A stretch of 64,000 nt of DNA, taken from assembly GCF_041807705.1 (NCBI RefSeq), contig NZ_JBGTYY010000005.1:29922-93921 (forward strand). Reading direction: 5' to 3'. The position numbers and the translations under genes are program-made. This document shows, one piece after another, positions 1-8,590 of the stretch. Below the pieces are notes generated by a model. It was not told the DNA's origin and did not search any database. It saw nothing but the letters and a program-made list of their open reading frames with translations. The number at the start of each line of letters is the position of its first letter. The first letter of the stretch is position 1. This DNA comes from Mannheimia sp041807705. GTDB lineage: Bacteria; Pseudomonadota; Gammaproteobacteria; Enterobacterales; Pasteurellaceae.

Positions 1-891
1 ATTCTCAATATGCTCTTCAAACAGCAGCTCCTCATCAGAGGCATCACCTGTTAAAACTAAAGTATTCGAGAGTTTTTCCGCCAGTTTTTCCGCTAATTGT
101 GGATTGCGTTCAATCATTTTCACCCGATATTTTCCTTCCAGATCTCGGGCGAGCGATGAGCCGATACTACCGCCGCCCACAATCATAATCCGCTTATGGG
201 GCTTATCTAGGCGTTGTAGTTCGCCCATTACCGCTCGGATATGTTGTGTGGCACAGATAAAAAAAACTTCATCGCCTGCTTCAATAATGGTTGAGCCTTG
301 GGGAATAATCGCTCGATCTTGACGGAAGATTGCGACAATTCGGGCTTCGATATGTGGTAGGTGATCTTTTAACGCAGAAATCGGGTAGCCAACTAGAGGC
401 CCACCATAATAGGCTTTTACATTTACAATGCTGACCAATTCATCAGCAAAATGGGTGATTTGCAATGCCCCCGGGTAGTGAATAAGGCGTAGAATATCTT
501 CTTTCACTAAAATTTCCGGGGCGATAATGTGATCGATTGGCAGCACATCATTGTTAAACAGTTGCTCCCGTTCCCGCACATAATCGGCATTACGAATACG
601 AGCAATTTTGGTTGGCACATTAAAGAGCGTGTAAGCAATTTGGCAGGCGATCATATTCACTTCATCGCTACTGGTAACAGCAACTAATAAATCTGCATCA
701 TTTGCCCCTGCATCTCGCAGTGTTCTAGGCGAGGCAAATTCGCCACGAATAACTTGTAAATCGTGCTTGTCTTTTAGCTTGTCTAAGCGTGCAGGATCGT
801 TGTCAATTAAGACAATATCGTTATCTTCACTAACTAAATTTTCTGCAAGCGTTGAGCCTGCTTGCCCTGCACCTAAGATGATAATTTTCAT
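1..891 (-). CDS. trkA: TrkA, Trk potassium uptake regulatory protein (3' end outside window)
   Basis: Peripheral membrane protein that binds NAD(H) and gates the TrkH/TrkG potassium channel. The first 297 codons are visible and the reading frame runs off the left edge; the family is about 458 residues. The N-terminus carries the Rossmann motif GAGQAGS, followed by an acidic end of the second strand (VLIDND). A second dinucleotide-binding domain starts near residue 234 (IMIVGGGSIGSS), giving the RCK_N-RCK_C-RCK_N order typical of TrkA. The start ATG is next to the rsmB stop codon on the same strand, so trkA is translated from the rsmB transcript. The rsmB-trkA order also occurs in enterobacteria. 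Identification is firm; only the C-terminus is unseen. Confidence 0.95.
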   Translation of the reverse strand, partial: MKIIILGAGQAGSTLAENLVSEDNDIVLIDNDPARLDKLKDKHDLQVIRGEFASPRTLRDAGANDADLLVAVTSSDEVNMIACQIAYTLFNVPTKIARIRNADYVREREQLFNNDVLPIDHIIAPEILVKEDILRLIHYPGALQITHFADELVSIVNVKAYYGGPLVGYPISALKDHLPHIEARIVAIFRQDRAIIPQGSTIIEAGDEVFFICATQHIRAVMGELQRLDKPHKRIMIVGGGSIGSSLARDLEGKYRVKMIERNPQLAEKLAEKLSNTLVLTGDASDEELLFEEHIEN

Positions 892-2211
892 TTAATTTGC
901 CACTTTTTGTAATGTTGCGTAAAAGAAGCCATCGCCACCATTGTGTTGTGGGAAGAACTGTTTTTCCAATGCTTTTTCTCCGTTAAAATCCATTTCTACT
1001 AATTTTGCATTCGGCGTTGTTTGCACGAATTGTTGAATTTGCTCGCTGTTTTCTTCAGGCAGTACGGAACAAGTTGCATAAAGCAAAATACCGTTCGGTT
1101 TCAGTCTTTCCCATAAAGCATTTAGAATATTTCTTTGAAGTGCTGCCAGCTCTGCAATATCACTTTCTTGGCGTAGCCATTTAATATCGGGGTGGCGGCG
1201 AATAACACCCGTTGCAGAGCAAGGGGCATCTAATAAAATGCGGTCGAACATCACCCCCTCTTCAAGCCACTCTTGAGACTTGGAAGCATCGCCACAAATT
1301 ACCTGTGCGGTTTGCCTCAGTCGGGATAAATTTTCACGCACTCTGCTTAAACGGCTTTCTTCAATATCAAGAGCAATTACTTTAGCCTTTGGGGATTTTT
1401 CTAAAATATGGGTAGTTTTGCCGCCCGGTGCAGCACAGGCATCTAAAATAGTTTCGCCATTTTCTGCCCCTAATAATTCTGCCGACCATTGAGCGTGAGC
1501 ATCTTGCACTGTTGCCCAACCTTGCTCGAAATTATGCAGTTGATTTACACCCACTGCTTTATCTAACAACAAGGCACAATTCGGGATACAAGCGGTCATA
1601 TTTTCTGAATTTTTTGCAACTAAACTGCCAAGTAACACCGCATAATCTTTTGCTTTGATATGTTGCTGATTGGCTCGAATCCACATTGGCGGGCGTTGGT
1701 TATTTGCCTCCACAATTTCTCGCCAGTTTGGATAGGCTTTTTTCAGTTTATTGACCAGCCATTCAGGGTGTAGCGTTTGCCAATGTTTATCAACTTTTGC
1801 CAAGATTTCGTCTTGCTCACGCAAAAAGCGGCGTAACACACCGTTAGTTAAGGCTCGGAAGCTATCTAGTTTCAGCGTTTTCGTTGCATTCACTACTTCA
1901 TCAACTGCAGCGTGGGCAGGCACTCTCATATAAAGTAGTTGATATAACCCAACCAACAGTAAGCAATGCACCAAACGTGTTTTACCTTTAAGCGGTTTTT
2001 CCACCAATAATTTGATGATTGACTCTAAACGAGGTAGCACTCGGCATACGCCAAAGGCGATTTCTTGTACTAAGGGTAAATCTTTTGGGTCAAGTTGTTT
2101 TTGGGCTTCGGGAATCAGGGTTGAAAGCGATTTCCCCTGATCTAATACTTGTAAAATAATGTTTGCACTTATTGCTCTGGAAGAAAGTGCTTTCGTAGGT
2201 TGTTTTTTCAT
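892..2211 (-). CDS. rsmB: RsmB, 16S rRNA (cytosine-967-C5)-methyltransferase
   Basis: SAM-dependent enzyme that methylates C967 of 16S rRNA. The 439 residues begin with a NusB-like RNA-binding domain (about residues 5-150) and continue into a Rossmann methyltransferase domain. The SAM-binding motif DACAAPGGKTTH lies near residue 260. The two cysteines expected for m5C chemistry are visible: DAPCSATG (release cysteine, motif IV) and YATCSVLPEEN (nucleophile, motif VI). Length fits the family (429 in E. coli). trkA follows with no gap. Upstream, a terminator hairpin separates it from the UspA-like gene. No oddities seen. Confidence 0.95.
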   Translation of the reverse strand: MKKQPTKALSSRAISANIILQVLDQGKSLSTLIPEAQKQLDPKDLPLVQEIAFGVCRVLPRLESIIKLLVEKPLKGKTRLVHCLLLVGLYQLLYMRVPAHAAVDEVVNATKTLKLDSFRALTNGVLRRFLREQDEILAKVDKHWQTLHPEWLVNKLKKAYPNWREIVEANNQRPPMWIRANQQHIKAKDYAVLLGSLVAKNSENMTACIPNCALLLDKAVGVNQLHNFEQGWATVQDAHAQWSAELLGAENGETILDACAAPGGKTTHILEKSPKAKVIALDIEESRLSRVRENLSRLRQTAQVICGDASKSQEWLEEGVMFDRILLDAPCSATGVIRRHPDIKWLRQESDIAELAALQRNILNALWERLKPNGILLYATCSVLPEENSEQIQQFVQTTPNAKLVEMDFNGEKALEKQFFPQHNGGDGFFYATLQKVAN

Positions 2212-2212
2212 A

Positions 2213-2241
2213 AATAAAAAATGCCATTCGACAGAATGGCA
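2213..2241 (-). terminator. Intrinsic terminator between uspA-like gene and rsmB
   Basis: Inverted repeat TGCCATTC / GAATGGCA with a 4-base loop. Read on the minus strand it is followed by a T-rich run. It lies 20 bases after the UspA-like stop and just before the rsmB start, so rsmB needs its own promoter or read-through. Confidence 0.8.
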
Positions 2242-2262
2242 CTATTGTAACTGAATGCGAGA

Positions 2263-2688
2263 TTATCTTAAAACTAAAATTGGCTTGCTGGTATTACGAG
2301 CAACTTTTACCGTATTCGAGCTTAGCCCCTTTGAGTTTGGTTTACTGCTTGCCAGCATTAAGATTAAATCTACCGATTTTTCATCAGCAATACGGCAAAT
2401 TTCTTCATAAATGGTGCCGTACGCCACAATGTGTTGCACTTTTGAACCTTCTGGGAAATGGGTTTTAGTAAATTCGTGCAGTTTTTCATTTGCCTCTTTT
2501 ACCACTTCCTTATCAAAGTTTTTTGGTAAAAAAGCAGAAATTAAGCTGTTATCCACAGGTTCAATAATAGAAGCAACACGATAAACCGCATTTGGATTTT
2601 TTGCGGTAATCTGTAATGCCGTATCAACTGCATATTTCGCACTTTTAAGATCTGCTAAATCAATAGCAATAAGAATTTTGTTATACAT
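2263..2688 (-). CDS. Universal stress protein, UspA family
   Basis: Small single-domain Usp protein of 141 residues. The N-terminal strand MYNKILIAIDLAD and the C-terminal strand SKPILVLR are family hallmarks. The glycine-rich ATP loop (GxxGx9GS) is not intact: the corresponding segment reads ASSKPNSKGLSSNTVKVARNTS, which points to the non-ATP-binding UspA-type branch. It is encoded just downstream of the TRAP permease on the same strand. Elsewhere a Usp protein (TeaD beside the Halomonas TeaABC ectoine transporter) regulates a TRAP transporter, so a regulatory partnership is a reasonable inference here. A hairpin lies between the two genes (2792-2813). The exact role is not readable from sequence. 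Confidence 0.85.
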   Translation of the reverse strand: MYNKILIAIDLADLKSAKYAVDTALQITAKNPNAVYRVASIIEPVDNSLISAFLPKNFDKEVVKEANEKLHEFTKTHFPEGSKVQHIVAYGTIYEEICRIADEKSVDLILMLASSKPNSKGLSSNTVKVARNTSKPILVLR

Positions 2689-2791
2689 CGTTATTTCCTT
2701 TTACTGCCGCTTTTGAAAAGACAAGCGGTCATTTTTTTATAAATTTTTGCATTTTTTCTCCTTAATTAAATTGCATTGAGCGATTTAATCG

Positions 2792-2813
2792 GTCTCTCCC
2801 ATAAGGGAGAGAC
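2792..2813. repeat. Hairpin between TRAP permease and uspA-like gene
   Basis: Perfect 9-bp inverted repeat GTCTCTCCC / GGGAGAGAC with a 4-base loop. A second small palindrome (CGATTTAATCG, 2781-2791) touches it. It sits after the TRAP permease stop on the minus strand. There is no good T-run on that side, so it may be an RNA 3'-end stabiliser or weak terminator rather than a classic terminator. Confidence 0.55.
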
Positions 2814-2834
2814 TTTCGCTAGTAAGGAGATATC

Positions 2835-5471
2835 TTACTGTTTTTTCACTCTGCGGCGTTGGTTTGCCACAATGCCGAACACCAGTAATAAAGCTGGAAT
2901 GAAAATCCAATCTTTTGCCGGAGCATCTTGTGGCACAGCAACATAGTGAATGGTTTGATCCCAGTTTAAGCCTGCTTTTGCAGCAGGAGAATCAATTTCT
3001 ACCATATCGATTACCACTTTTGGTGTTTCTACGCCATCAACTTCGATTTTCTCATCAGTTTGAATAAGCGTTAAACCTAAGTTTTTCAAACGTTCTTCGC
3101 CAGTTGAGCCTTCTGGTACAGGTAATTGAGCATAGAACTCAATTTCTTTACCGTAAGGGTTTAGCCCTTCTACTTTTAAGGTAACATTTTGACCCACTTT
3201 GCTTTCAAGTAGTTGTTCTTCAAAATGTACCGGCTCAATATGGCGTTCTGACGGATAAATTCTATCCATAAAGAAGCCCGGACGGAACAAGGCAAATGCA
3301 GCAACCACAAGCAATGCGGTTTCCCACCATTTATTTTTGGTCACAATGTATTGCATTGTTGCCGAAGTAAAGGCAAGAACCCCAATGGTTGCAGTAATAA
3401 ACACCACCCATCCGTGCCCCGGATAACGCAAGTCAATTAATAACAAGTCAGTATTAAAGATAAACAAGAACGGTAAAATAATGGTTCTCAAGCTATATTT
3501 AAACGCCACCATACCTGTATTAATCGGGCTACCACCTGAAATTGCCGCCGCTGCGAAAGAGGCTAAGCCTACAGGAGGGGTAACATCTGCCATAATCCCG
3601 AAGTAGAACACGAATAAATGTACCGCAATGAGTGGCACAATTAAACCGTTTTGGCGGCCCACTTCCACAATAACCGTTGCCATTAATGATGACACCACAA
3701 TATAGTTTGCGGTGGTTGGTAAGCCCATACCGAGAATTAAGCTAAAGATGGCAACCAAAATCAACATTAATACAATGTTGCCCATTGATAGGAATTCAAT
3801 CACGCTTGAGAGCTGTACACCAAAGCCTGTTAATGCCACAACACCTACGATAATCCCTGCGGTTGCGGTTGCAAGGGCGATACCCGTCATATTACGACCA
3901 CCTGCCTCAAGGCTATCGACCACATCTCGAACACCTTGTTTAATAATCTCTTTCGTTACGCTCTCTTTGCGGAAGAAATTAAGTAACGGGCGTTGGGTTA
4001 ATTGAATGAAAATTAAGGTAATTGTTCCCCAGAACGCGGATAAGCCCGGAGAAAGCATTTCCACCATTAAACACCAAAGCAACACAACAACAGGAATGAG
4101 GTAATGTAAGCCTGCATTTACTGTCGGTTTTCTTTTTGGTAGAGCAACAATGTCTGAATTTGGATCGTCCGCTTCTAAATCAGGGTAGCTTGCTACACGG
4201 CGAATAGCCAATAAATACCACAAGCCTAAGAAAGCACAAACGATAATGAAAGCATAATCTTCCGCCACATTACGAATCCAACCTAAACCGTAGTAAACCC
4301 CAATGGCTAAACCTACAATCACTAAAATTGAGGCTACTGTTCTTAACAAGAAGACTAAAATCGGGCTTGGTTCTTCAGTTCTAGGTAAGCCTTGCAAGTT
4401 CATTTTGCAGGCTTCTAAATGCACGATATAAACTAAGGCAATATACGATATTAACGCCGGTAAGAATGCGTGAGTGATGAGCTGGCTATACGGCATATTC
4501 ACATATTCAATCATCAAGAACGCCGCAGCCCCCATTACCGGCGGCATAATTTGCCCGTTTACCGATGAGGCAACTTCCACTGCCCCTGCTTTTTCTTTGG
4601 TAAAGCCTACACGCTTCATCATTGGAATCGTAAACGTACCCGTTGTTACCACGTTTGCAATTGATGAGCCTGAAATTAAGCCTGTTAATGCAGAAGAAAC
4701 TACCGCCGCTTTCGCCGGGCCGCCACGCAAATGCCCTAAATAGGCAAAGGCAGTTTTGATGAAATAGTTACCTGCTCCTGCTTTATCAAGCAATGCTCCG
4801 AATAGTACGAACAGGAACACATATTTGGTTGAAACCCCAAGAGCAACACCAAACACCCCCTCGGTAGTAATCCATTGCTGGTTAATGATTTGAGAAAGAG
4901 AACCAGAACGATGGCTTACAATCCAATCAGCAGGAAAATACTGCCCAAAGAAATTATAAACCAAGAATACCATCGCAATAATCACAAGTGGCAAGCCAAG
5001 GCTACGGCGAGTGGCTTCAAGCACCAATAAAATCCCCAAACAGCCTGCAATAATATCTTGCGTATTAGGTGCGCCAAAGCGTTTTACCAATCCTTCATAG
5101 AAGAAAATATAGTACAACGCTAAGCAAGCGCCCACTATTGCAAACACCCAATCAACTTTTGGAATACGGTGCTTTGGCGAGGTTGCAAAGGCAGGATAAG
5201 ACAGGAAAGCCAAGAACATTGCAAAGGCTAAGTGGATAGAACGAGCTTTGGTATCATCTACCACCACGTTCAAATTAATACCTGCTTGGGTAAGCCATTC
5301 TTGAAAAACAAATGGCAACGGAGAAGCGTAGTAAATTTGGAAGATAGACCAAAGAATAGCGACATACACAATGGCTTTCTTCGCCAAGCCAGACGGTGTT
5401 CGACCGCCTGTATCATTTGAAGCGACCATATCTTGTAGGTCATCGTAATCAGCTTTAGATTCAACCGACAT
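2835..5471 (-). CDS. TRAP transporter fused permease subunit (4TM + 12TM), TAXI type
   Basis: Large integral inner-membrane protein that fuses the small (DctQ-like) and large (DctM-like) subunits of a tripartite ATP-independent periplasmic transporter. It would use an ion gradient to import a solute delivered by the TAXI receptor encoded upstream. The start at 5471 gives 878 residues (MSVESKADYDD) and is preceded by GAGGAA at good spacing; a longer frame to 5603 lacks this support. Many hydrophobic helices are visible, with DctM-type signatures such as GMGLPTTANYIV and DVTPPVGLASFAAAAISG. After the last main helices there is a soluble stretch of about 100 residues resembling the DUF3394 tail of this subfamily, then one more helix. 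The substrate cannot be told; TAXI systems often carry dicarboxylates or glutamate-like acids. Confidence 0.9.
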   Translation of the reverse strand: MSVESKADYDDLQDMVASNDTGGRTPSGLAKKAIVYVAILWSIFQIYYASPLPFVFQEWLTQAGINLNVVVDDTKARSIHLAFAMFLAFLSYPAFATSPKHRIPKVDWVFAIVGACLALYYIFFYEGLVKRFGAPNTQDIIAGCLGILLVLEATRRSLGLPLVIIAMVFLVYNFFGQYFPADWIVSHRSGSLSQIINQQWITTEGVFGVALGVSTKYVFLFVLFGALLDKAGAGNYFIKTAFAYLGHLRGGPAKAAVVSSALTGLISGSSIANVVTTGTFTIPMMKRVGFTKEKAGAVEVASSVNGQIMPPVMGAAAFLMIEYVNMPYSQLITHAFLPALISYIALVYIVHLEACKMNLQGLPRTEEPSPILVFLLRTVASILVIVGLAIGVYYGLGWIRNVAEDYAFIIVCAFLGLWYLLAIRRVASYPDLEADDPNSDIVALPKRKPTVNAGLHYLIPVVVLLWCLMVEMLSPGLSAFWGTITLIFIQLTQRPLLNFFRKESVTKEIIKQGVRDVVDSLEAGGRNMTGIALATATAGIIVGVVALTGFGVQLSSVIEFLSMGNIVLMLILVAIFSLILGMGLPTTANYIVVSSLMATVIVEVGRQNGLIVPLIAVHLFVFYFGIMADVTPPVGLASFAAAAISGGSPINTGMVAFKYSLRTIILPFLFIFNTDLLLIDLRYPGHGWVVFITATIGVLAFTSATMQYIVTKNKWWETALLVVAAFALFRPGFFMDRIYPSERHIEPVHFEEQLLESKVGQNVTLKVEGLNPYGKEIEFYAQLPVPEGSTGEERLKNLGLTLIQTDEKIEVDGVETPKVVIDMVEIDSPAAKAGLNWDQTIHYVAVPQDAPAKDWIFIPALLLVFGIVANQRRRVKKQ

Positions 5472-5617
5472 AATAGATTCCTCAAAAAACAAGCGGTCAT
5501 ATTTTATAAAAAATTTGCAAATTTTCTCGGAAAAACCACCGCTTGCTAAATAAAATACTATGGATAACTTATCGATCAAAAGGAAAAATCGATAAATTAT
5601 CAACAGCCTTATAAATG

Positions 5618-5647
5618 CAAAAAACCAGCACGCTAAAAAACGTGCTG
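5618..5647 (-). terminator. Intrinsic terminator/attenuator between TRAP receptor and permease genes
   Basis: On the minus strand the stem CAGCACG / CGTGCTG with an 8-base loop is followed by a run of six T. It lies 30 bases after the receptor stop and before the permease start. Partial termination here would give the high receptor to permease ratio common for binding-protein transporters. Confidence 0.8.
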
Positions 5648-5676
5648 ATTAAGCATAAATCTAAGATAAATATGGA

Positions 5677-6639
5677 TTATTTAATCCAACCTTTCTCTTT
5701 GTAGTAACGCACAGCACCTTCATGTAATGGAGCTGAAAGTGCATTTTTAATCATCTCATCTTGTTTTAAATTTGCAAATGCTGGGTGTAAACGTTTGAAA
5801 CGGTCGAAGTTATCAAATACCGCTTTAGTCACGGTATACACTTTATCGGCATCAACATCAGCAGAAGTTACTAAAGTTGCATATACACCGAAGGTTTCTG
5901 TTGGCTCATCAGAACCTTTATATAAACCGCCCGGAATAGTTGCTTTTGCATAGTATGAATGATCAGCCACTAATTTATCGATTTCAGGGCCTGTTACCGG
6001 TACCAATTTCGCATCACAAGACGCTGCAGCTTCTTTTAACGCTCCATTTGGGTGACCTACGTTGTAAGTGATCGCATCTAAGTTGTTATCACACATTACA
6101 GACGCCATTTCTGCCGGTTTTAATTCTGATGCTACTTTGAAGTCTCTATCCGTCCAGCCTTTTGCCGCTAAGATAACATTCATTGTTGCACGAGTACCAG
6201 AACCCGGATCGCCCACGTTTACACGTTTTGCTTTTAAGTCATCGAAAGATTTAATGTTCGCATCAGTACGAGCCATTACCGTAAATGGCTCTGGGTGAAG
6301 AGAGAAAATTGCACGGATTTTATCGTTTTTCTTACCTTCAAATGAGCTTGAACCATTATAAGCGTGGTATTGCCAATCTGATTGAGCAATTCCCATATCC
6401 ATTTCTTTCACTGCAATCGCATTTAAATTTGCCACCGAGCCGCCCGTTGATGGCGCATTACATTTCACCCCAGTTTTTGCCGTATCACGGTTTACTAACT
6501 GACAAATAGACTGCCCCACCACATAATAAACCCCCGTTTGACCACCCGTACCGATAGTCACAAACGTTTCAGCCGCGTGAACAGATGCCCCACCCATTAC
6601 TAAGCTGGCAAGAAAAGAAAGTTTGACTAATTTTTTCAT
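5677..6639 (-). CDS. TAXI-family TRAP transporter solute-binding receptor
   Basis: Periplasmic binding protein of 320 residues that hands its ligand to the fused permease encoded next. A signal peptide (MKKLVKLSFLASLVMGGASVHA) ends at an AxA-type site near residue 22. The mature start ETFVTIGTGGQTGVYYVVG is the classic TAXI (TRAP-associated extracytoplasmic immunogenic) opening. Further family features are GGSVANLNAIAVKEMDMGIAQSD and VNVGDPGSGTRATMNVIL. AAGGAGCC-like Shine-Dalgarno bases (GGAGCC) precede the ATG. The gene is the first of the receptor-permease-usp series. Ligand unknown. Confidence 0.92.
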   Translation of the reverse strand: MKKLVKLSFLASLVMGGASVHAAETFVTIGTGGQTGVYYVVGQSICQLVNRDTAKTGVKCNAPSTGGSVANLNAIAVKEMDMGIAQSDWQYHAYNGSSSFEGKKNDKIRAIFSLHPEPFTVMARTDANIKSFDDLKAKRVNVGDPGSGTRATMNVILAAKGWTDRDFKVASELKPAEMASVMCDNNLDAITYNVGHPNGALKEAAASCDAKLVPVTGPEIDKLVADHSYYAKATIPGGLYKGSDEPTETFGVYATLVTSADVDADKVYTVTKAVFDNFDRFKRLHPAFANLKQDEMIKNALSAPLHEGAVRYYKEKGWIK

Positions 6640-6950
6640 TATTGGCTCCTAAAAATCAGCATAAAAAAAGCATTTATTTTAAGCAAACGCTCAAAACACC
6701 ATAAAAACTAAGGCAATTTTTTAGCACAGATTATTTGATTAGTAAAACAATTTTTCTCGCCCCCCACACAAAAAACAGGCTAAAACTGAAAACAAATTGA
6801 CAATCACCACATTCAACACTACCATTAGGGCTGATCGTGGTTATATACTTATATGATGATCACTAGCTAGTATTTCTTGTTTGTTACCCCCATAAGAACT
6901 TGCAAGAAATTTTTATTGTATACAATTCAATTTTTTATGGAGTTTCTATT
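6640..6950. other. Intergenic region between divergent TRAP operon and adhesin gene
   Basis: AT-rich 311-base spacer holding the promoters of both divergent genes. Two GATC (Dam) sites lie at about 6833 and 6857, within 95-120 bases of the adhesin start. I see no simple-sequence repeat or further gene. Confidence 0.5.
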
Positions 6951-8480
6951 ATGAACAAAATTTTTAAAGTGAAGAAAAATGCACTTGGTCAATCTGTGGC
7001 TTGCTCAGAATTAGCTACGTCTCGCTCAAAATCACTTGTAGTTGTTACGGCATTAGCAATTATGGGAATGAGTGGTATGGGTATAGCTAATGATATTAGT
7101 AAAAATCCAATTAGCTTTTATATTCCAGGTCCAAATGATACATTAGTAAAGAAAAACTCAAATATCGACGAGTTTGCAACTAATACTAGTATAGCAATAG
7201 TTGCAACTGCTGAAGAAATTATTCGTCTTAAAAAGGATGTAGATACTGTAGCAAATATAGCATCTGATATTATATTCAACCAAGCAAACATTGCTGCAAC
7301 AGCAGTTTATGTAAACGGTCTTACAGACATAGTTAATAACAATGTAATGGATATTGAAGGCCTTCAGGCACAAATTACGGCTAACCAAGCAGACACCGCT
7401 AAAAACTTTGCCGACACTGACGCAAAAGTAAACGCGAACGCAGAGGCACTAAAAACCAAAGTAGAGCAAAGAGACTTCTACCACGTTCAAGATAATGTAA
7501 ACAACAATAATACTGAAATTGCAAAATTACAGGCAAATAAAGCAGATGTTAAATATGTTGAAGAAACAATTGCTGAAACAGTGGGCTATGTGAATTCTGT
7601 TGCAGAAGCAACTGATAAGAATGCAATGGATATTGCAGAAAATAAAGCAGATATTGCTAACAACAAAGCAGAAGTTGCTAAAATTGAAGGCCTTCAGGCA
7701 CAAATTACGGCTAACCAAGCAGACACCGCTAAAAACTTTGCCGACACTGACGCAAAAGTAAACGCGAACGCAGACGCACTAAAAACCAAAGTAGAGCAAA
7801 GAGACTTCTACTACATTCAAGATAATGTAAACAACAATAATACTGAAATTGCAAAATTACAGGCAAATAAAGCGGATGTTGAATATGTTGAAGAAACAAT
7901 TGCTGAAACAGTGGGCTATGTGAATTCTGTTGCAGAAGCAACTGATAAGAATGCAATGGATATTGTAGAAAATAAAGCAGGCGTTGCAAGCAACAAAGCT
8001 AACATTGCGAAAAACAAAACTGCTACAGAAACCAACAAAACTAAGATTGATGGCAATGCAGCTAAAATTAGAAGCAATACAGATGCACTTGTTAACAAAG
8101 TTGATGTAACTAATTTCGATACGTTAAAAGGCCAAGTAACTACTTTAGCAACACAAGTGTCAGACATTACACCAACTAAAGCTAGAGTATCTGCGTTAGA
8201 AAACAGAACAACTGTGTTAGAAACTCGAGTAAACAAGCTTGACAAAAACCTAAGTGCTGGTATTGCAGGCACAGCCGCGTTATCTATGATGCCAACTGCG
8301 GGCGAAAAAGGTGCTCACTACATCACGGCAGGTGCAGGTCATTATAATGGCCAACAAGCGATTGCTATCGGTTTAACGGGTAACTCTAATAGCGGTAAAT
8401 TTAACTATAAAGTAGGTGCTTCTGCAACCACATCTGGCTCTCCAGTAGTAGGTGCAGGTGTAGGTTACCGTTGGAAATAA
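6951..8480 (+). CDS. Trimeric autotransporter adhesin (YadA-like)
   Basis: Outer-membrane adhesin of 509 residues. The ATG at 6951 is preceded by GGAG (6939-6942). The long N-terminus (MNKIFKVKKNALGQSVACSE then SLVVVTALAIMGMSGMGIAN) looks like the extended signal peptide of type Vc autotransporters. The passenger is a heptad-rich, Asn/Asp/Ala-rich coiled-coil stalk with a 110-residue block present twice. The last 80 residues (from LDKNLSAGIAGTAALSMMP to VVGAGVGYRWK) are the YadA anchor that trimerises into a 12-strand barrel; the terminal aromatic-X-lysine is unusual, since most end in W or F. No large head domain is obvious, so this is a short stalk-type member. A strong terminator follows. 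Confidence 0.93.
   Translation: MNKIFKVKKNALGQSVACSELATSRSKSLVVVTALAIMGMSGMGIANDISKNPISFYIPGPNDTLVKKNSNIDEFATNTSIAIVATAEEIIRLKKDVDTVANIASDIIFNQANIAATAVYVNGLTDIVNNNVMDIEGLQAQITANQADTAKNFADTDAKVNANAEALKTKVEQRDFYHVQDNVNNNNTEIAKLQANKADVKYVEETIAETVGYVNSVAEATDKNAMDIAENKADIANNKAEVAKIEGLQAQITANQADTAKNFADTDAKVNANADALKTKVEQRDFYYIQDNVNNNNTEIAKLQANKADVEYVEETIAETVGYVNSVAEATDKNAMDIVENKAGVASNKANIAKNKTATETNKTKIDGNAAKIRSNTDALVNKVDVTNFDTLKGQVTTLATQVSDITPTKARVSALENRTTVLETRVNKLDKNLSAGIAGTAALSMMPTAGEKGAHYITAGAGHYNGQQAIAIGLTGNSNSGKFNYKVGASATTSGSPVVGAGVGYRWK
7353..8001 (+). repeat. Two tandem 330-bp copies inside the adhesin stalk
   Basis: The block starting ATTGAAGGCCTTCAGGC at 7353 starts again at 7683, an offset of exactly 330 bp (110 codons). 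The copies are nearly identical until about 7980, differing at a few bases such as CACGTT/TACATT near 7472 and 7802. In-frame unequal recombination could lengthen or shorten the stalk by 110 residues. Confidence 0.9.
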
Positions 8481-8507
8481 TCATTAATAAATGATTGTGT
8501 AAAACAT

Positions 8508-8538
8508 AAGGCACTTGCGTTTGGCAAGTGCCTTTTTT
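8508..8538 (+). terminator. Intrinsic terminator of the adhesin gene
   Basis: Perfect 11-bp stem AAGGCACTTGC / GCAAGTGCCTT with a 5-base loop, followed by TTTT. It lies 28 bases after the adhesin stop. Confidence 0.9.
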
Positions 8539-8590
8539 GTGCATTCATTTATGCGTTATTTATTGCGGTTTATTTTAGCTTTACCCCTAC

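Noticed and set aside
2835..5603. Longer 922-residue start of the TRAP permease
   Set aside because: The extra 44 residues overlap an uptake word and lack a ribosome site; ATG 5471 has GAGGAA upstream and matches the soluble start of the family.
2835..6639. TRAP system as the sialic acid transporter for the nan operon
   Set aside because: The receptor is of the TAXI type with a 4TM-12TM fused permease plus DUF3394-like tail; SiaP receptors are of the DctP type. It also lies more than 7 kb away on the opposite strand.
7158..8272. Minus-strand frames opposite the adhesin gene
   Set aside because: Cysteine- and phenylalanine-rich frames typical of antisense reading of coiled-coil DNA; no support as genes.
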